From Pseudoalteromonas rubra (GTDB lineage Bacteria; Pseudomonadota; Gammaproteobacteria; Enterobacterales; Alteromonadaceae): a DNA stretch of 59,347 nucleotides. Where the stretch lies: the NCBI RefSeq assembly GCF_005887115.1, contig NZ_PNCJ01000039.1, forward strand, positions 1 to 59,347, in the 5' to 3' direction. Positions 8,098-16,987 of the stretch are shown here, piece by piece. Within the stretch, counting starts at the first letter, position 1. Each line of letters starts with the position of its first letter. Position numbers and translations under genes: made by a program. A model generated the notes under the pieces. The model was given only the letters and a program-made list of their open reading frames with translations. It was not told the DNA's origin and did no database searches.

Positions 8098-10773
8098 TTA
8101 TTGCGCTGTCAGTGGCATTTTCATCATTACGGTCCCTTCTTCAAAATCCCGGCTGACAGCGAACCCCAGCTTTTTAGCCAGCCCGATCATACCTGTGTTT
8201 TCCGGTAAAGTGATCCCTTCAATACATCCCACCCGTTGACGCTTACAATAGGCAATAGCGGCTTCCATCAGTAATTTACCGAGGCCAAGGCCCTGGCAAT
8301 CGGAGCGCACCACTACGGCAAACTCCGCAAGTAAGTTGTCCGGGTCCATGAGCACCCGGGAAACACCCAGAGTGCGCTGGGCACTTTTGTATGGCTCGGT
8401 AATGATAAACGCCATTTCACGGTCGTAATCTATCTGAGTCATTTTAGCCAATTGTTCGTGGGTAAACTGAGGTAGCTCGCCAAAAAACCGTCGATATCTG
8501 TCCTCCTTGCTAAGGGATTGATCGAACTCTTGGTGGTTACGTTCGTCTTCCGGGCGGATCGGCCTCAGCTGTGCTTCGACCCCATTTTTCAGAGTAACTG
8601 CGCGCTCCCACTCTTTGGGATAAGGTTTGATGGCCAGTCGTTTGCGTCCGGGAAGGGGCTCATATCGTTGCAAATCAATGTTGGCGTCCAGAATTAAAAA
8701 GTGTCCATCCGTCGCCAGGATTGGGTTGAGCTCCACCGCCTGAATATCCGGCTGATCAACCACCAGTTGGGAAACGCGAGTCAGCAAGGCACAGAGACGG
8801 TATTTGTCGACTTTTTCTGGTAACAGGCGTTCTTTTAATACGCCTTTATCATAGGCCGCAGCTATCAAATATTTGGCCAGGTTCATATTCAGAGGGGGAA
8901 GTGCGACGGCAGCCTGATTAAAATTGAATCCGGTACCCGCTTCGCCCAGCAAAATAACGGGGCCGACATCCGGTTCAGTTTTGACGGCGATGCGCAACTC
9001 CTGGCTGCCAGCTCGGGGCGCCATTTTTTGTAACGAGAAGCCCTCTATGATGGCATCTGGATAGGCTTGCTTGATACGTAGCAAAATAGCAAACGCACTT
9101 TGCTCTACTTCATCTGCATCGTTCAGATTCAGAACCACGCCACCCACCTCTGATTTAGAAGGGATACTTGGACTAATTAGCTTGAGTGCAACTGGAAATC
9201 CCAGTATTTGTGCTTGTTCTTTGGCTTCACTCGGTGTTAACGCAATGTCTGTATCTATGCACTCCATACCGTAGTGACAGAGTATTTTGCCAGCCTGATG
9301 AGTTGAAAGCTGAGTAAGATCTTGTTTTAGGAAGGCATCAATCTGTACTTTGGCACGAGCACTGTTAATCAGTTCATCCTGACTCACAGATTCCGGTGTT
9401 TGAGTGAGGTGCTTTTGGTTGCGACGATAGCTGATTAAGTGCATAAACGCGCCTACTGCCCCCTCCGGCGTGCGGTAGGTTGGGATCCCGTGTCGGACGC
9501 AGACGTCACGCGCTTCATACGCTGCTTCTTCACCCATAAAGTTGGTCATGACAAAAGGACGGGCCATTTTAGGCAAGGTACTGAGGGTTTGGGCAATGAT
9601 CTCTGCGTAGGCTTCGCTTGGCGCTAGGGCTGACGGTGTGTGAATGATCAAAAGGTTTTTAACCTCATCGGCCTTGAGTAAAATTTCCAGTGCCTGTTTA
9701 TAGCGATGAGGTGCTGAATCACCAAAAATATCAATGGGATTTGCGGTATGGTTGGATTGAGGGATCACGGCATTGAGTGCTGCGATGGTTTTGTCACTGA
9801 GTTCCGCGAGTTTACCGCTACGCTGTAATAAGGTGTCCACTGCCATGATACCCGGACCACCACCATTGGTGAGAATGGTCAGATGCTCGATTTGTAATAG
9901 TTTAGGGTGCAATGCCAAAGTTTGTGTAGCGGCAAACAATTCCCTCAGGTCGGTGACCCTGAGCATGCCCGCGCGCTGAAACATCGCGTCGTATACGGCG
10001 TCGTCCGAGGTTGACCCGCCTGTATGGATCATCGCTGCTTGCGCACCTGCCTGGGTACGGCCAGTCTTTATTGCAATCACAGGTTTACTGAAGGCGGCGG
10101 CCCGTGCGGCAGAAATAAAGCGACGGACATCCTTGATGTTGTCTATATAGAGTAAGATAGCTTTGGTTTTTGCGTCCCGGCCAAACAAATCGAGCAATTC
10201 GTCAAAATCAATATCCAGGCTGTCCCCTAAAGAAATAAAATAAGAAAACCCGATATGCTTGCTTTTAGCCCAGTCCAGTATGGTTGAGCACACCGCAGCA
10301 GACTGAGAGATAAAGGCCAGTTTACCTGCATCAGCGGTGGTGTGAGAAAAGCTGGCATTCAGCCCCAGGTGAGGAACCAGCATCCCAAGGCTGTTAGAGC
10401 CAAGCAGGGTGATCTGTTTATCTCTTGCAAGCGCTTGCACTCGTGCCTTCTGGTCGCCATCAAGCCCGGCTGCCACAATGATGACATTTTTACACCCTCG
10501 TTCTGCAAGGTCTGTCAGTACCTGTATAAGAGTAGATTTGTTAGTACAGATCACAGCCAGATCCGGTACCTTCGGCAAGTCGGCGATCGTCGGGTAGGCG
10601 AGCACCCCCTGAACGGCTGAGTACTTTGGCGTGACGGGCATGATGGGCCCTTTGAAGCCGCCATGCAGCAAGTTGCGCATCACGACGTTACCTGCTCTAT
10701 CTGGGTTGCTGGAAGCGCCAATCACAGCCACCGAGCGGGGGTTAAAGAACTGGTTTATCCGCTTAATGCTCAT
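8098..10773 (-). CDS. patZ: PatZ-type acyl-CoA synthetase (NDP-forming)/protein acetyltransferase
   Basis: An 891-residue protein, close to E. coli PatZ/YfiQ (886). Order: CoA-binding Rossmann domain (1-130), succinyl-CoA-synthetase-like domains (to about 450), ATP-grasp region (about 480-700) and a C-terminal GNAT domain (about 725-891) with the acetyl-CoA motif Gln-Gly-Leu-Gly-Leu-Gly-Lys. Enzymes of this type acetylate lysines of metabolic enzymes such as acetyl-CoA synthetase. His250 stands in Ile-His-Thr-Gly-Gly, where NDP-forming synthetases have the phosphorylated histidine; from memory E. coli PatZ has Asn there. So this protein might keep synthetase activity. A good ribosome site (AAGGAG) precedes the ATG. 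Confidence 0.88.
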   Translation of the reverse strand: MSIKRINQFFNPRSVAVIGASSNPDRAGNVVMRNLLHGGFKGPIMPVTPKYSAVQGVLAYPTIADLPKVPDLAVICTNKSTLIQVLTDLAERGCKNVIIVAAGLDGDQKARVQALARDKQITLLGSNSLGMLVPHLGLNASFSHTTADAGKLAFISQSAAVCSTILDWAKSKHIGFSYFISLGDSLDIDFDELLDLFGRDAKTKAILLYIDNIKDVRRFISAARAAAFSKPVIAIKTGRTQAGAQAAMIHTGGSTSDDAVYDAMFQRAGMLRVTDLRELFAATQTLALHPKLLQIEHLTILTNGGGPGIMAVDTLLQRSGKLAELSDKTIAALNAVIPQSNHTANPIDIFGDSAPHRYKQALEILLKADEVKNLLIIHTPSALAPSEAYAEIIAQTLSTLPKMARPFVMTNFMGEEAAYEARDVCVRHGIPTYRTPEGAVGAFMHLISYRRNQKHLTQTPESVSQDELINSARAKVQIDAFLKQDLTQLSTHQAGKILCHYGMECIDTDIALTPSEAKEQAQILGFPVALKLISPSIPSKSEVGGVVLNLNDADEVEQSAFAILLRIKQAYPDAIIEGFSLQKMAPRAGSQELRIAVKTEPDVGPVILLGEAGTGFNFNQAAVALPPLNMNLAKYLIAAAYDKGVLKERLLPEKVDKYRLCALLTRVSQLVVDQPDIQAVELNPILATDGHFLILDANIDLQRYEPLPGRKRLAIKPYPKEWERAVTLKNGVEAQLRPIRPEDERNHQEFDQSLSKEDRYRRFFGELPQFTHEQLAKMTQIDYDREMAFIITEPYKSAQRTLGVSRVLMDPDNLLAEFAVVVRSDCQGLGLGKLLMEAAIAYCKRQRVGCIEGITLPENTGMIGLAKKLGFAVSRDFEEGTVMMKMPLTAQ

Positions 10774-10929
10774 ACTAACTCCTTGACTTGCCTAATGATG
10801 GCGGGTTATCTGCTAAATATTAATCGCTTTATGGACAGGTTGCGAGTTAAAGCAGGCATTGTTTTGATCTGAGTGCATTCGCCAATCAAAAATGACGAAA
10901 TAAAAGCGTTGGATTTAAGAAAGCCAAAA

Positions 10930-11655
10930 TTAGCGGTTGTTGTTCAACCATTTCTCCATGGCCGCATCATAGGCATCCGTGATGGCATTTTTGTCACAGG
11001 TGCTGCCCATCGTGAGCCAGTTTTTGGCAAACCCCTCAGGAGGCGGGTTATTGGGGTCTCCATGAACTTCTTTGTAGCATCGGTCTCCCTCGCGATATTC
11101 TGTAAAAATTTGGTTCTGAGATTCGACTTGGCGTAGTGTTTGATTTCTGGGCTGATGTGACTTAGGTACACCCAGTCGCTGTGGTTGAGGCTTTCCTGTG
11201 GGGGCATCCCCCGCCATTTGCTGGTTGAGCTGTTGTTGTTTCAAACGCAGACGAGATAACCCCAGTACGGGATCGATGCGTTTGTACGGATTGTTTTTAT
11301 TTGTATTGTCCGACACCTCGCTCGGCTGCTGTGACTGTGCCGACTCCATTGCTTTATTCTCTATAACTGATTTGATGGGGCTTGCAGCTACTGCTTTCAC
11401 AGTAGAGGATGGCTCTTTTGGTGCCACTAATTGCTTTGTAGGCTCCGCTGAGTCACTAACGGGCTTCGTTTCTTCAGTTTCAGGTTCTGAAACAGCCATT
11501 GGTGTGCGTTTCTCTGGTTGCTCGACCACCAGATACGTTTTAATACTTTTTGCAGGGGTGACTGTGGGGACAAACGCAGTGTGTTGAGCCAGTAGCCACA
11601 ACAAGCCCAGATGGCTGGCAACAGACACAACAATTGCAACGACCCACGAACGCAT
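10930..11655 (-). CDS. TonB-like N-terminally anchored protein of unknown function
   Basis: A 241-residue protein. An N-terminal transmembrane anchor (about residues 6-24) is followed by about 110 residues of low-complexity Pro/Glu/Lys/Ser/Thr sequence, as in the periplasm-spanning arm of TonB or TolA. A folded C-terminal part of about 60 residues has two cysteines (Asp-Arg-Cys-Tyr and Ser-Thr-Cys-Asp). It does not carry a recognisable TonB C-terminal domain, so TonB itself is unlikely. ATG 11655 is chosen because AAGGA lies six bases ahead. Function unknown. Confidence 0.65.
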   Translation of the reverse strand: MRSWVVAIVVSVASHLGLLWLLAQHTAFVPTVTPAKSIKTYLVVEQPEKRTPMAVSEPETEETKPVSDSAEPTKQLVAPKEPSSTVKAVAASPIKSVIENKAMESAQSQQPSEVSDNTNKNNPYKRIDPVLGLSRLRLKQQQLNQQMAGDAPTGKPQPQRLGVPKSHQPRNQTLRQVESQNQIFTEYREGDRCYKEVHGDPNNPPPEGFAKNWLTMGSTCDKNAITDAYDAAMEKWLNNNR

Positions 11656-11726
11656 CACTTTTCCTTAGTGTGTTATTTTTATGACTCTGGTTTATATTCA
11701 AAACACAGATATGACCTTGTCCTTTG

Positions 11727-12245
11727 CTAAAAGTTCAGTTGCATCAGCTCCGTTGCTATCCGCCGCAGTAGCCGAGTTTCACGCAGTAATGACTGCCCTT
11801 GTTTATCGCTGTTGGCCAGCACAGCTTCGTTGTGCGCAATTGCCTCAGAAATTTCAATCCATTGCGGCTGCATACCATTATTTACTTCGTAGTGCTCCAT
11901 CTCGGGCTCATCAAATTCACCGCAAATATCACATACGTAGCAATGAGAAACAATGTGGACAGTATCATAGTCCGGTTTGTGCCAGCGTTGATACTCTTCG
12001 TACACACCAAATGGAACCACGTTAGTAACGGTACGGGCGCCAGTTTCCTCTTTGACTTCACGTACTAACGCATCAGTCAGGGATTCACCTTCATCAACCC
12101 CACCACCTGGCAAAGAGTAGTCGTCATACCTTTGTGTATAGAGGAGTAATATTCGTGACTGACTGGTGATGATTGCTCGTGTTGCCGGGCGGGTAAAGCA
12201 ACTGCCCGGCAAAGGCGTCGCAGGGGTTGGATTAAGAACACGCAT
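11727..12245 (-). CDS. Nudix hydrolase
   Basis: A 172-residue protein with a complete Nudix box at about residues 50-72: Gly-Gly-Gly-Val-Asp-Glu-Gly-Glu, then Arg-Glu-Val-x-Glu-Glu-Thr-Gly. These bind the metal and position a nucleoside diphosphate-X substrate for pyrophosphate cleavage. A Cys-x-Val-Cys-x2-Cys cluster around residue 115 is unusual. The ATG at 12245 is taken; a TTG at 12260 is in frame. Substrate not predictable. Confidence 0.85.
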   Translation of the reverse strand: MRVLNPTPATPLPGSCFTRPATRAIITSQSRILLLYTQRYDDYSLPGGGVDEGESLTDALVREVKEETGARTVTNVVPFGVYEEYQRWHKPDYDTVHIVSHCYVCDICGEFDEPEMEHYEVNNGMQPQWIEISEAIAHNEAVLANSDKQGQSLLRETRLLRRIATELMQLNF

Positions 12246-12295
12246 TTTTTGAGTCCACAAAAAGCGTCGATTTTAGCACAGTTTGGAGAAGGCAA

Positions 12296-12324
12296 ACATG
12301 CCCAGCTGGCTCAGCCGGGCATGT
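12296..12324 (-). terminator. Terminator hairpin after the aldo-keto reductase gene
   Basis: Perfect 8-bp inverted repeat ACATGCCC/GGGCATGT around a 13-base loop, 18 bases past the stop of the reductase gene on the minus strand. On that strand it runs into TTGCCTT, a poor T run; on the plus strand it is followed by G and six Ts. Confidence 0.55.
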
Positions 12325-12341
12325 GTTTTTTCAGGTATGTG

Positions 12342-13394
12342 TTAATAGGGCAGAGGGTAAGTTTTAAGTACCGTATCAATCTCAGCTAATGCCTCAGGTG
12401 GCAGAGTCATATCAAATGCTTTGATATTTTCTTTTAGCTGCGCCATGGTGGTTGCGCCTATGATAGTCGACGTGACGCCATCGACTTGATCACACCAGGC
12501 AAGTGCGAGCTGTGCGGCGCTAATTTGATGCTCTTTGGCAATCTCCAGATAGGCGGCGGTGGCTTCCTGGGAAAACTGGGTATCACGGAAGAGGCCATTG
12601 CGCTGGATCAGTGTCCAACGTGAGCCTTCCGGTCTTGCGCCGCCCAGATACTTGCCTGACAATGCACCGCCTGCAATGGGTGACCAGGGCAGATATGCAA
12701 TGTCTTCATGCACGCAATTTTCAATAATATATGGCCAGTCTTTGGCGTGTAGCAGGTTGAATTCATTTTGAATGGAAACAGGCCGGGGTAATTGATATTG
12801 CTCTGCCAACTGCAGGTAAGTGTTGATCCCCCATGGTGTGTCATTAGACAGTCCCCAGTGGCGAATTTTGCCTGCATCGATGCACTGTTTCAGGGCCTTC
12901 AAGATCTCCAGCATGTCTGCTTTGTGCTGCTCTGTAGACACATCACTGAACGTGATCATCCCCGGCCAGTGCTTGGAAAAGTGCGGGGATGTTCTATTTG
13001 GCCAATGCAGCTGGTACACATCTATGTAGTCAGTTTGCAAGCGTTTGAGTGAGGCATCCACGGCCTGGACTATGGCCGCTGCCGAGATAGGTGCACCACC
13101 GCGGATCCAGGCTAATCCCGAGCCCGCAATTTTGGTCGCGATGACAATATCCTGGCGTTTTTCCGGATGACGACGCAACCAGTCTCCGATGATTTCCTCG
13201 GTTTTGCCATAGGTATCTGGCGAGGGAGGAACGGCATACATCTCTGCGGTATCGATAAAATTGATACCCTGTGCAAGCGCATAGTTGATTTGCTCATCGG
13301 CGTCGTGCTGATTGTTCTGCACACCCCATGTCATGCTGCCCAGACAGACACGTGACACCTCTAAATTGGAATGACCCAGGCGGCTGTACTTCAT
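12342..13394 (-). CDS. tas: Aldo/keto reductase, Tas-like
   Basis: A 350-residue TIM-barrel NADPH oxidoreductase matching E. coli Tas (346) along its length: Ser-Leu/Asn-Leu-Glu-Val-Ser start, Gly-Ile-Asn-Phe-Ile-Asp-Thr-Ala-Glu-Met-Tyr with the catalytic Tyr and Asp, Lys in Ala-Thr-Lys-Ile, and His in Gln-Leu-His-Trp-Pro. A C-terminal Ile-Gly-Ala-Thr-Thr-Met motif fits the NADP-binding region. Physiological substrate unknown. Single gene, divergent from dinB. Confidence 0.88.
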   Translation of the reverse strand: MKYSRLGHSNLEVSRVCLGSMTWGVQNNQHDADEQINYALAQGINFIDTAEMYAVPPSPDTYGKTEEIIGDWLRRHPEKRQDIVIATKIAGSGLAWIRGGAPISAAAIVQAVDASLKRLQTDYIDVYQLHWPNRTSPHFSKHWPGMITFSDVSTEQHKADMLEILKALKQCIDAGKIRHWGLSNDTPWGINTYLQLAEQYQLPRPVSIQNEFNLLHAKDWPYIIENCVHEDIAYLPWSPIAGGALSGKYLGGARPEGSRWTLIQRNGLFRDTQFSQEATAAYLEIAKEHQISAAQLALAWCDQVDGVTSTIIGATTMAQLKENIKAFDMTLPPEALAEIDTVLKTYPLPY

Positions 13395-13559
13395 AAATGC
13401 TCCTTGTGTTTAATAGGTCTTGCGTATCGACGGAGAGAGTTATAGATACGCAGGCATTGTCTGACCAGTTTAGAGTATTTCCCGATAAAATACAGATCGT
13501 ATGCGGTGACAAAAAATATTCAATCGTATTGCCATAGTGAGATTCTTTGCACATAATAA

Positions 13560-13575
13560 CTGTATAAATAATCAG
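13560..13575 (+). promoter_or_regulatory. Likely LexA (SOS) box upstream of dinB
   Basis: CTGT, eight A/T bases, then TCAG. The consensus is CTGT-N8-ACAG, so one of the eight conserved positions differs. It ends 11 bases before the dinB ATG. DinB is SOS-controlled in E. coli, so a site here is expected. Confidence 0.65.
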
Positions 13576-13586
13576 TGTTAGAGATC

Positions 13587-14657
13587 ATGCGTAAGTTTAT
13601 CCATGTTGATATGGACTGCTTTTATGCCGCCGTAGAAATGCGCGATAACCCTGCGCTTGCGGACGTTCCCATTGCAATTGGGGGGAACAGCCACCGTGGT
13701 GTACTGTCGACAGCTAATTATATTGCCCGGCAATACGGGGTACGCTCAGCCATGTCTAACTATAAGGCCAAACAGCTGTGCCCAGAGCTGGTGATTGTGC
13801 CTGGCCGGATGTCGGTTTACAAAGCAGTATCGGCGCAAATACGAGCAATTTTTGCTCGCTATACCGAGTTGATTGAGCCATTGTCCCTGGATGAAGCCTA
13901 CCTGGATGTAACGGAATGCGCTTTGTGTCAGGGCAGTGCCACGTTAATTGCCCAGCAGATCCGCAGTGACATTTTTCACGAAACTGGTTTAACGGCCTCC
14001 GCCGGCATTGCCCCCATTAAATTCCTGGCCAAAATTGCCAGTGACGAGAACAAGCCCAATGGCCAGTATGTGATCACTCCCAATGACGTGGCTGCCTTTA
14101 TTGATACACTGCCACTGAAAAAAATCCCTGGCGTGGGTAAAGTCACCCATGAAAAACTGTTGGCTATGGGGCTACAATATGGCCGAGATGTTAAAGCCAT
14201 TAGCCGGGCCCAGATGACGGAGCGCTTTGGTAAATTTGGCGATGTACTGTGGCGGCGTTGTCAGGGCATAGATGAGCGAAAAGTAGAGACTGAGCGTGTT
14301 CGTAAATCCGTAGGGGTGGAGACTACTTTTGAAAAAGACATTCAAAGTCTGGATGCGCTCAAAGATATTCTTCGCCGGCGGTTGTTACCTGAATTGCAAA
14401 GGCGTTCCGAGCCCTATCGCGGGGCGAGAACCTTCAATAAACTGGGCGTTAAAGTAAAGTTCTATGACTTTTCGCAAACCACCAAAGAATGCCAGTATCA
14501 TGAAATAGATGAGGGCGTACTATTTACCTTGCTGGAGCAGGCCGTAGAACGCTTTGGTAGTAAACCGGTCAGGTTGATTGGCATTCAGTTGGGCTTAGGT
14601 GAGAGTTCATCCGGGCAGGCCCAGTTAGGTCTGTTTGACGTTCCTACCTTAGACTAA
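13587..14657 (+). CDS. dinB: DNA polymerase IV
   Basis: A 356-residue Y-family translesion polymerase. The start at ATG 13587 matches the E. coli protein (Met-Arg-Lys-x-Ile-His-Val-Asp-Met-Asp-Cys-Phe); a GTG four codons upstream is in frame but lies in the LexA box. Catalytic acidic residues are in Val-Asp-Met-Asp (residues 8 and 10) and Ser-Leu-Asp-Glu-Ala-Tyr (near 103). A helix-hairpin-helix (Ile-Pro-Gly-Val-Gly-Lys) lies near 180. The C-terminus ends with Gln-Leu-Gly-Leu-Phe-Asp, a sliding-clamp-binding motif. It makes error-prone bypass of damaged bases and is probably SOS-induced. Confidence 0.95.
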   Translation: MRKFIHVDMDCFYAAVEMRDNPALADVPIAIGGNSHRGVLSTANYIARQYGVRSAMSNYKAKQLCPELVIVPGRMSVYKAVSAQIRAIFARYTELIEPLSLDEAYLDVTECALCQGSATLIAQQIRSDIFHETGLTASAGIAPIKFLAKIASDENKPNGQYVITPNDVAAFIDTLPLKKIPGVGKVTHEKLLAMGLQYGRDVKAISRAQMTERFGKFGDVLWRRCQGIDERKVETERVRKSVGVETTFEKDIQSLDALKDILRRRLLPELQRRSEPYRGARTFNKLGVKVKFYDFSQTTKECQYHEIDEGVLFTLLEQAVERFGSKPVRLIGIQLGLGESSSGQAQLGLFDVPTLD

Positions 14658-14809
14658 AAGATAACTGTGTCACTACTCTGCGATTATACGCCTGTATGCT
14701 AGGGTATTAGCAAACCGATTTAACAGAAACGTCGTTTCGTGGGTGATGGCCGTTGCCAGATGTGTTTAATCTCACTGGCAAGGCTAAACCCGATGGTGAG
14801 ACGATAATA
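14658..14809. other. Gene-free stretch after dinB
   Basis: No convincing gene. No strong terminator is seen straight after dinB. The stretch leads into the inverted-repeat element at 14810. Confidence 0.5.
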
Positions 14810-15019
14810 ATACCAATTTCACTTAATACCTGTTCAATTTGAAGGAGCAAATATGCCGCTAACGGTGTTTAAAATTTCTCATTTAGAACAACTAAATAGC
14901 GAAATTTTTGCCTCGCCTATATGGATGTAGGTGCCTCAGCGATAGCAGGACCCGAGAGCGGTGTTATTGACGATATTTTCTCGCTTCAAAATAGAACACT
15001 TAATTAAACAAATTGGTAT
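14810..15019. mobile_element. MITE-like element with ATACCAATTT inverted ends
   Basis: A 210-bp non-coding segment bounded by perfect 10-bp terminal inverted repeats, ATACCAATTT at 14810-14819 and AAATTGGTAT at 15010-15019, with weaker similarity for about eight more bases inward. It contains no long reading frame. It lies between dinB and cstA, where nothing else explains the gap. I recall such ends as common in small interspersed repeats of Pseudoalteromonas, Vibrio and relatives, but no second copy is visible here. A target duplication is not clear. Confidence 0.6.
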
Positions 15020-15138
15020 AACTGTGCTTTAGTGACTTTTGTCTGTTGTATGACTGAGCGGGTTGTTTGCTGAGCAATAACGAACAGATATAAAGAGACT
15101 AGTAATAACAACAACAGGACAACAACAGGGGGAATACA

Positions 15139-16830
15139 ATGCAGTCAATCATGATCGTGCTGTTTGGCATACTGGGTATGCTGTTTGGCTGGTTTGTCTA
15201 TTCAAAGTTCATCGCCGAAAAAATATTTAAAATGGACGATAAGTTCGTGACACCGGCGCATGAGTTAAACGACGGAGTAGACTATGTGCCAACCAACAAA
15301 GTCGTACTCTGGGGACACCACTTCACGTCTGTAGCCGGGGCGGCGCCTATTGTTGGCCCAGCCATAGCAGTATATTGGGGCTGGGTGCCAGCCGTTTTGT
15401 GGGTGGTGTTTGGCACCATTTTTTTTGCTGGTGTGCACGATATGGGTGCCCTTTGGGCCAGTGCCCGTCACAAGGGCAAGTCTATGGGTGCCCTGTCTGA
15501 AACAGTGATAGGCAAGCGCACCCGGTCATTATTTATGATTGTGGTCTTTTTGGTCCTATTGATGGTCAATGCGGTATTCGGGGTAGTGATTGCCAACTCT
15601 TTTGTAGCCAACCCCAGTGCCGTATTCCCCGCGTGGGCTGCAATTCTGGTTGCACTGATCATTGGTCAGTTGCTCAAACGTCAGGTGCCGTTGGTGCCCT
15701 TGTGCGTGATCGGGGTAGCCATCTTGTATGCCAGTATTTATGTGGGGTCGGGTATGCCGCTGGCACTGCCCAGCGAGTTGTTTGGCCTGGCAGACAAAGC
15801 AAACTGGATCATTATTTTGTTTATTTATGCCGCCGTCGCATCCTTGTTACCTGTCTGGATGTTGCTGCAGCCGAGAGACTTCATTAATGGCATGCAACTG
15901 CTGGTCGGTCTGGTATTGCTTTATGGTGCGGTATTTGTGGTGATGCCAGATATTACGGCGCCGGCATTTAATACTCAGACGGCGGTGGATACACCGAGTA
16001 TCATTCCTTTGTTGTTTGTAACCATTGCGTGTGGAGCCGTATCCGGATTTCACGGAATTGTTTCCTCTGGCACCAGTTCCAAACAGCTCGACAAAGAGAC
16101 AGATGGTCGTTTTGTAGGGTATCTGGGTGCGGTGGGTGAGGGGTCGCTGGCTCTGATCACTTTGGTGGCCGTAAGTGGTGTTATGCTGGCGGTATCGCCT
16201 GAAGAGTGGCATGAAATATACAGTCATCTTGGCGCTGGTAGTGTGGGCGCCTTTATTCAGGGGGGCGCGAATCTGATCAGCAATGGTTGGGGGTTATCGG
16301 TGGAAATCGCTTCGACCCTGCTGGCTGTGATGGTGGTGTTATTTGCGGGTACCACGATGGACTCTGGTGTACGTCTGCAGCGCTATATCATTCAGGAGTG
16401 GGGAGAGATCTACCAACTGAACGCACTGAAAAATGGCGTACTTGCAACTTTGGTTGCTGTCGGGTGTTGCTTGTTACTGGCATTTGGTGCTGGTGGGGCC
16501 TCGGGTAGCGGCGGTATGATTATCTGGCCACTGTTTGGCTCCACCAACCAGATCCTCGCAAGTCTGACTTTACTGGTGATTTCTGTGTATCTGATTAAAC
16601 TGGGTCGCCCTGCCAAGTTTACCCTGATCCCCATGACTTTTGTGATTCTGATGGCTTTTTTCGCCGGGGTGATCAAGCTGGGTGAATACTATGAACAGGG
16701 TAACTGGCTATTGGTTGGCCTCGATATTGTGGTACTTGTTGTCAGTGTACTGGTCATGCTTGAAGCCTGGTCTGTGGTCAGTAAACTCAAGTTACAAAAA
16801 GACACTGAGACGACATCGCAGCCCGACTAA
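15139..16830 (+). CDS. cstA: Carbon starvation protein CstA family transporter
   Basis: A 563-residue inner-membrane protein with about 14-16 hydrophobic segments. The CstA signature is present: Phe-x-Ser-Val-Ala-Gly-Ala-Ala-Pro-Ile-Val-Gly-Pro-Ala near residue 65 and His-Gly-Ile-Val-Ser-Ser-Gly-Thr-Ser-Ser-Lys-Gln near 305. It is shorter than E. coli CstA (701) and BtsT (716) and belongs to the shorter form of the family. Members import pyruvate or peptides; which is used here cannot be told. A strong ribosome site (AGGGGG) precedes the ATG. Next to several peptidase genes, which fits peptide use. Confidence 0.88.
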   Translation: MQSIMIVLFGILGMLFGWFVYSKFIAEKIFKMDDKFVTPAHELNDGVDYVPTNKVVLWGHHFTSVAGAAPIVGPAIAVYWGWVPAVLWVVFGTIFFAGVHDMGALWASARHKGKSMGALSETVIGKRTRSLFMIVVFLVLLMVNAVFGVVIANSFVANPSAVFPAWAAILVALIIGQLLKRQVPLVPLCVIGVAILYASIYVGSGMPLALPSELFGLADKANWIIILFIYAAVASLLPVWMLLQPRDFINGMQLLVGLVLLYGAVFVVMPDITAPAFNTQTAVDTPSIIPLLFVTIACGAVSGFHGIVSSGTSSKQLDKETDGRFVGYLGAVGEGSLALITLVAVSGVMLAVSPEEWHEIYSHLGAGSVGAFIQGGANLISNGWGLSVEIASTLLAVMVVLFAGTTMDSGVRLQRYIIQEWGEIYQLNALKNGVLATLVAVGCCLLLAFGAGGASGSGGMIIWPLFGSTNQILASLTLLVISVYLIKLGRPAKFTLIPMTFVILMAFFAGVIKLGEYYEQGNWLLVGLDIVVLVVSVLVMLEAWSVVSKLKLQKDTETTSQPD

Positions 16831-16864
16831 ATGTCAGGGCCAGGTGAGAAGGTATTGAGTGTCA

Positions 16865-16886
16865 GCGCTATTCAATGTGATAGCGC
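16865..16886. terminator. Weak hairpin after cstA
   Basis: Perfect 7-bp inverted repeat GCGCTAT/ATAGCGC with an 8-base loop, 35 bases after the cstA stop. No T tract follows. Confidence 0.35.
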
Positions 16887-16987
16887 ATTATCCTGTACTT
16901 AAGCGCGTATTTACCTTGATGGTCTTGGTTCTTGCTAGCAAATAACCGATAATCAGCCCAGGATTAAAATAACCAAGGGCTGATTAT

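Noticed and set aside
14881..15019. Small gene within the inverted-repeat element
   Set aside because: No frame of useful length, and the ends explain the segment better as an element.
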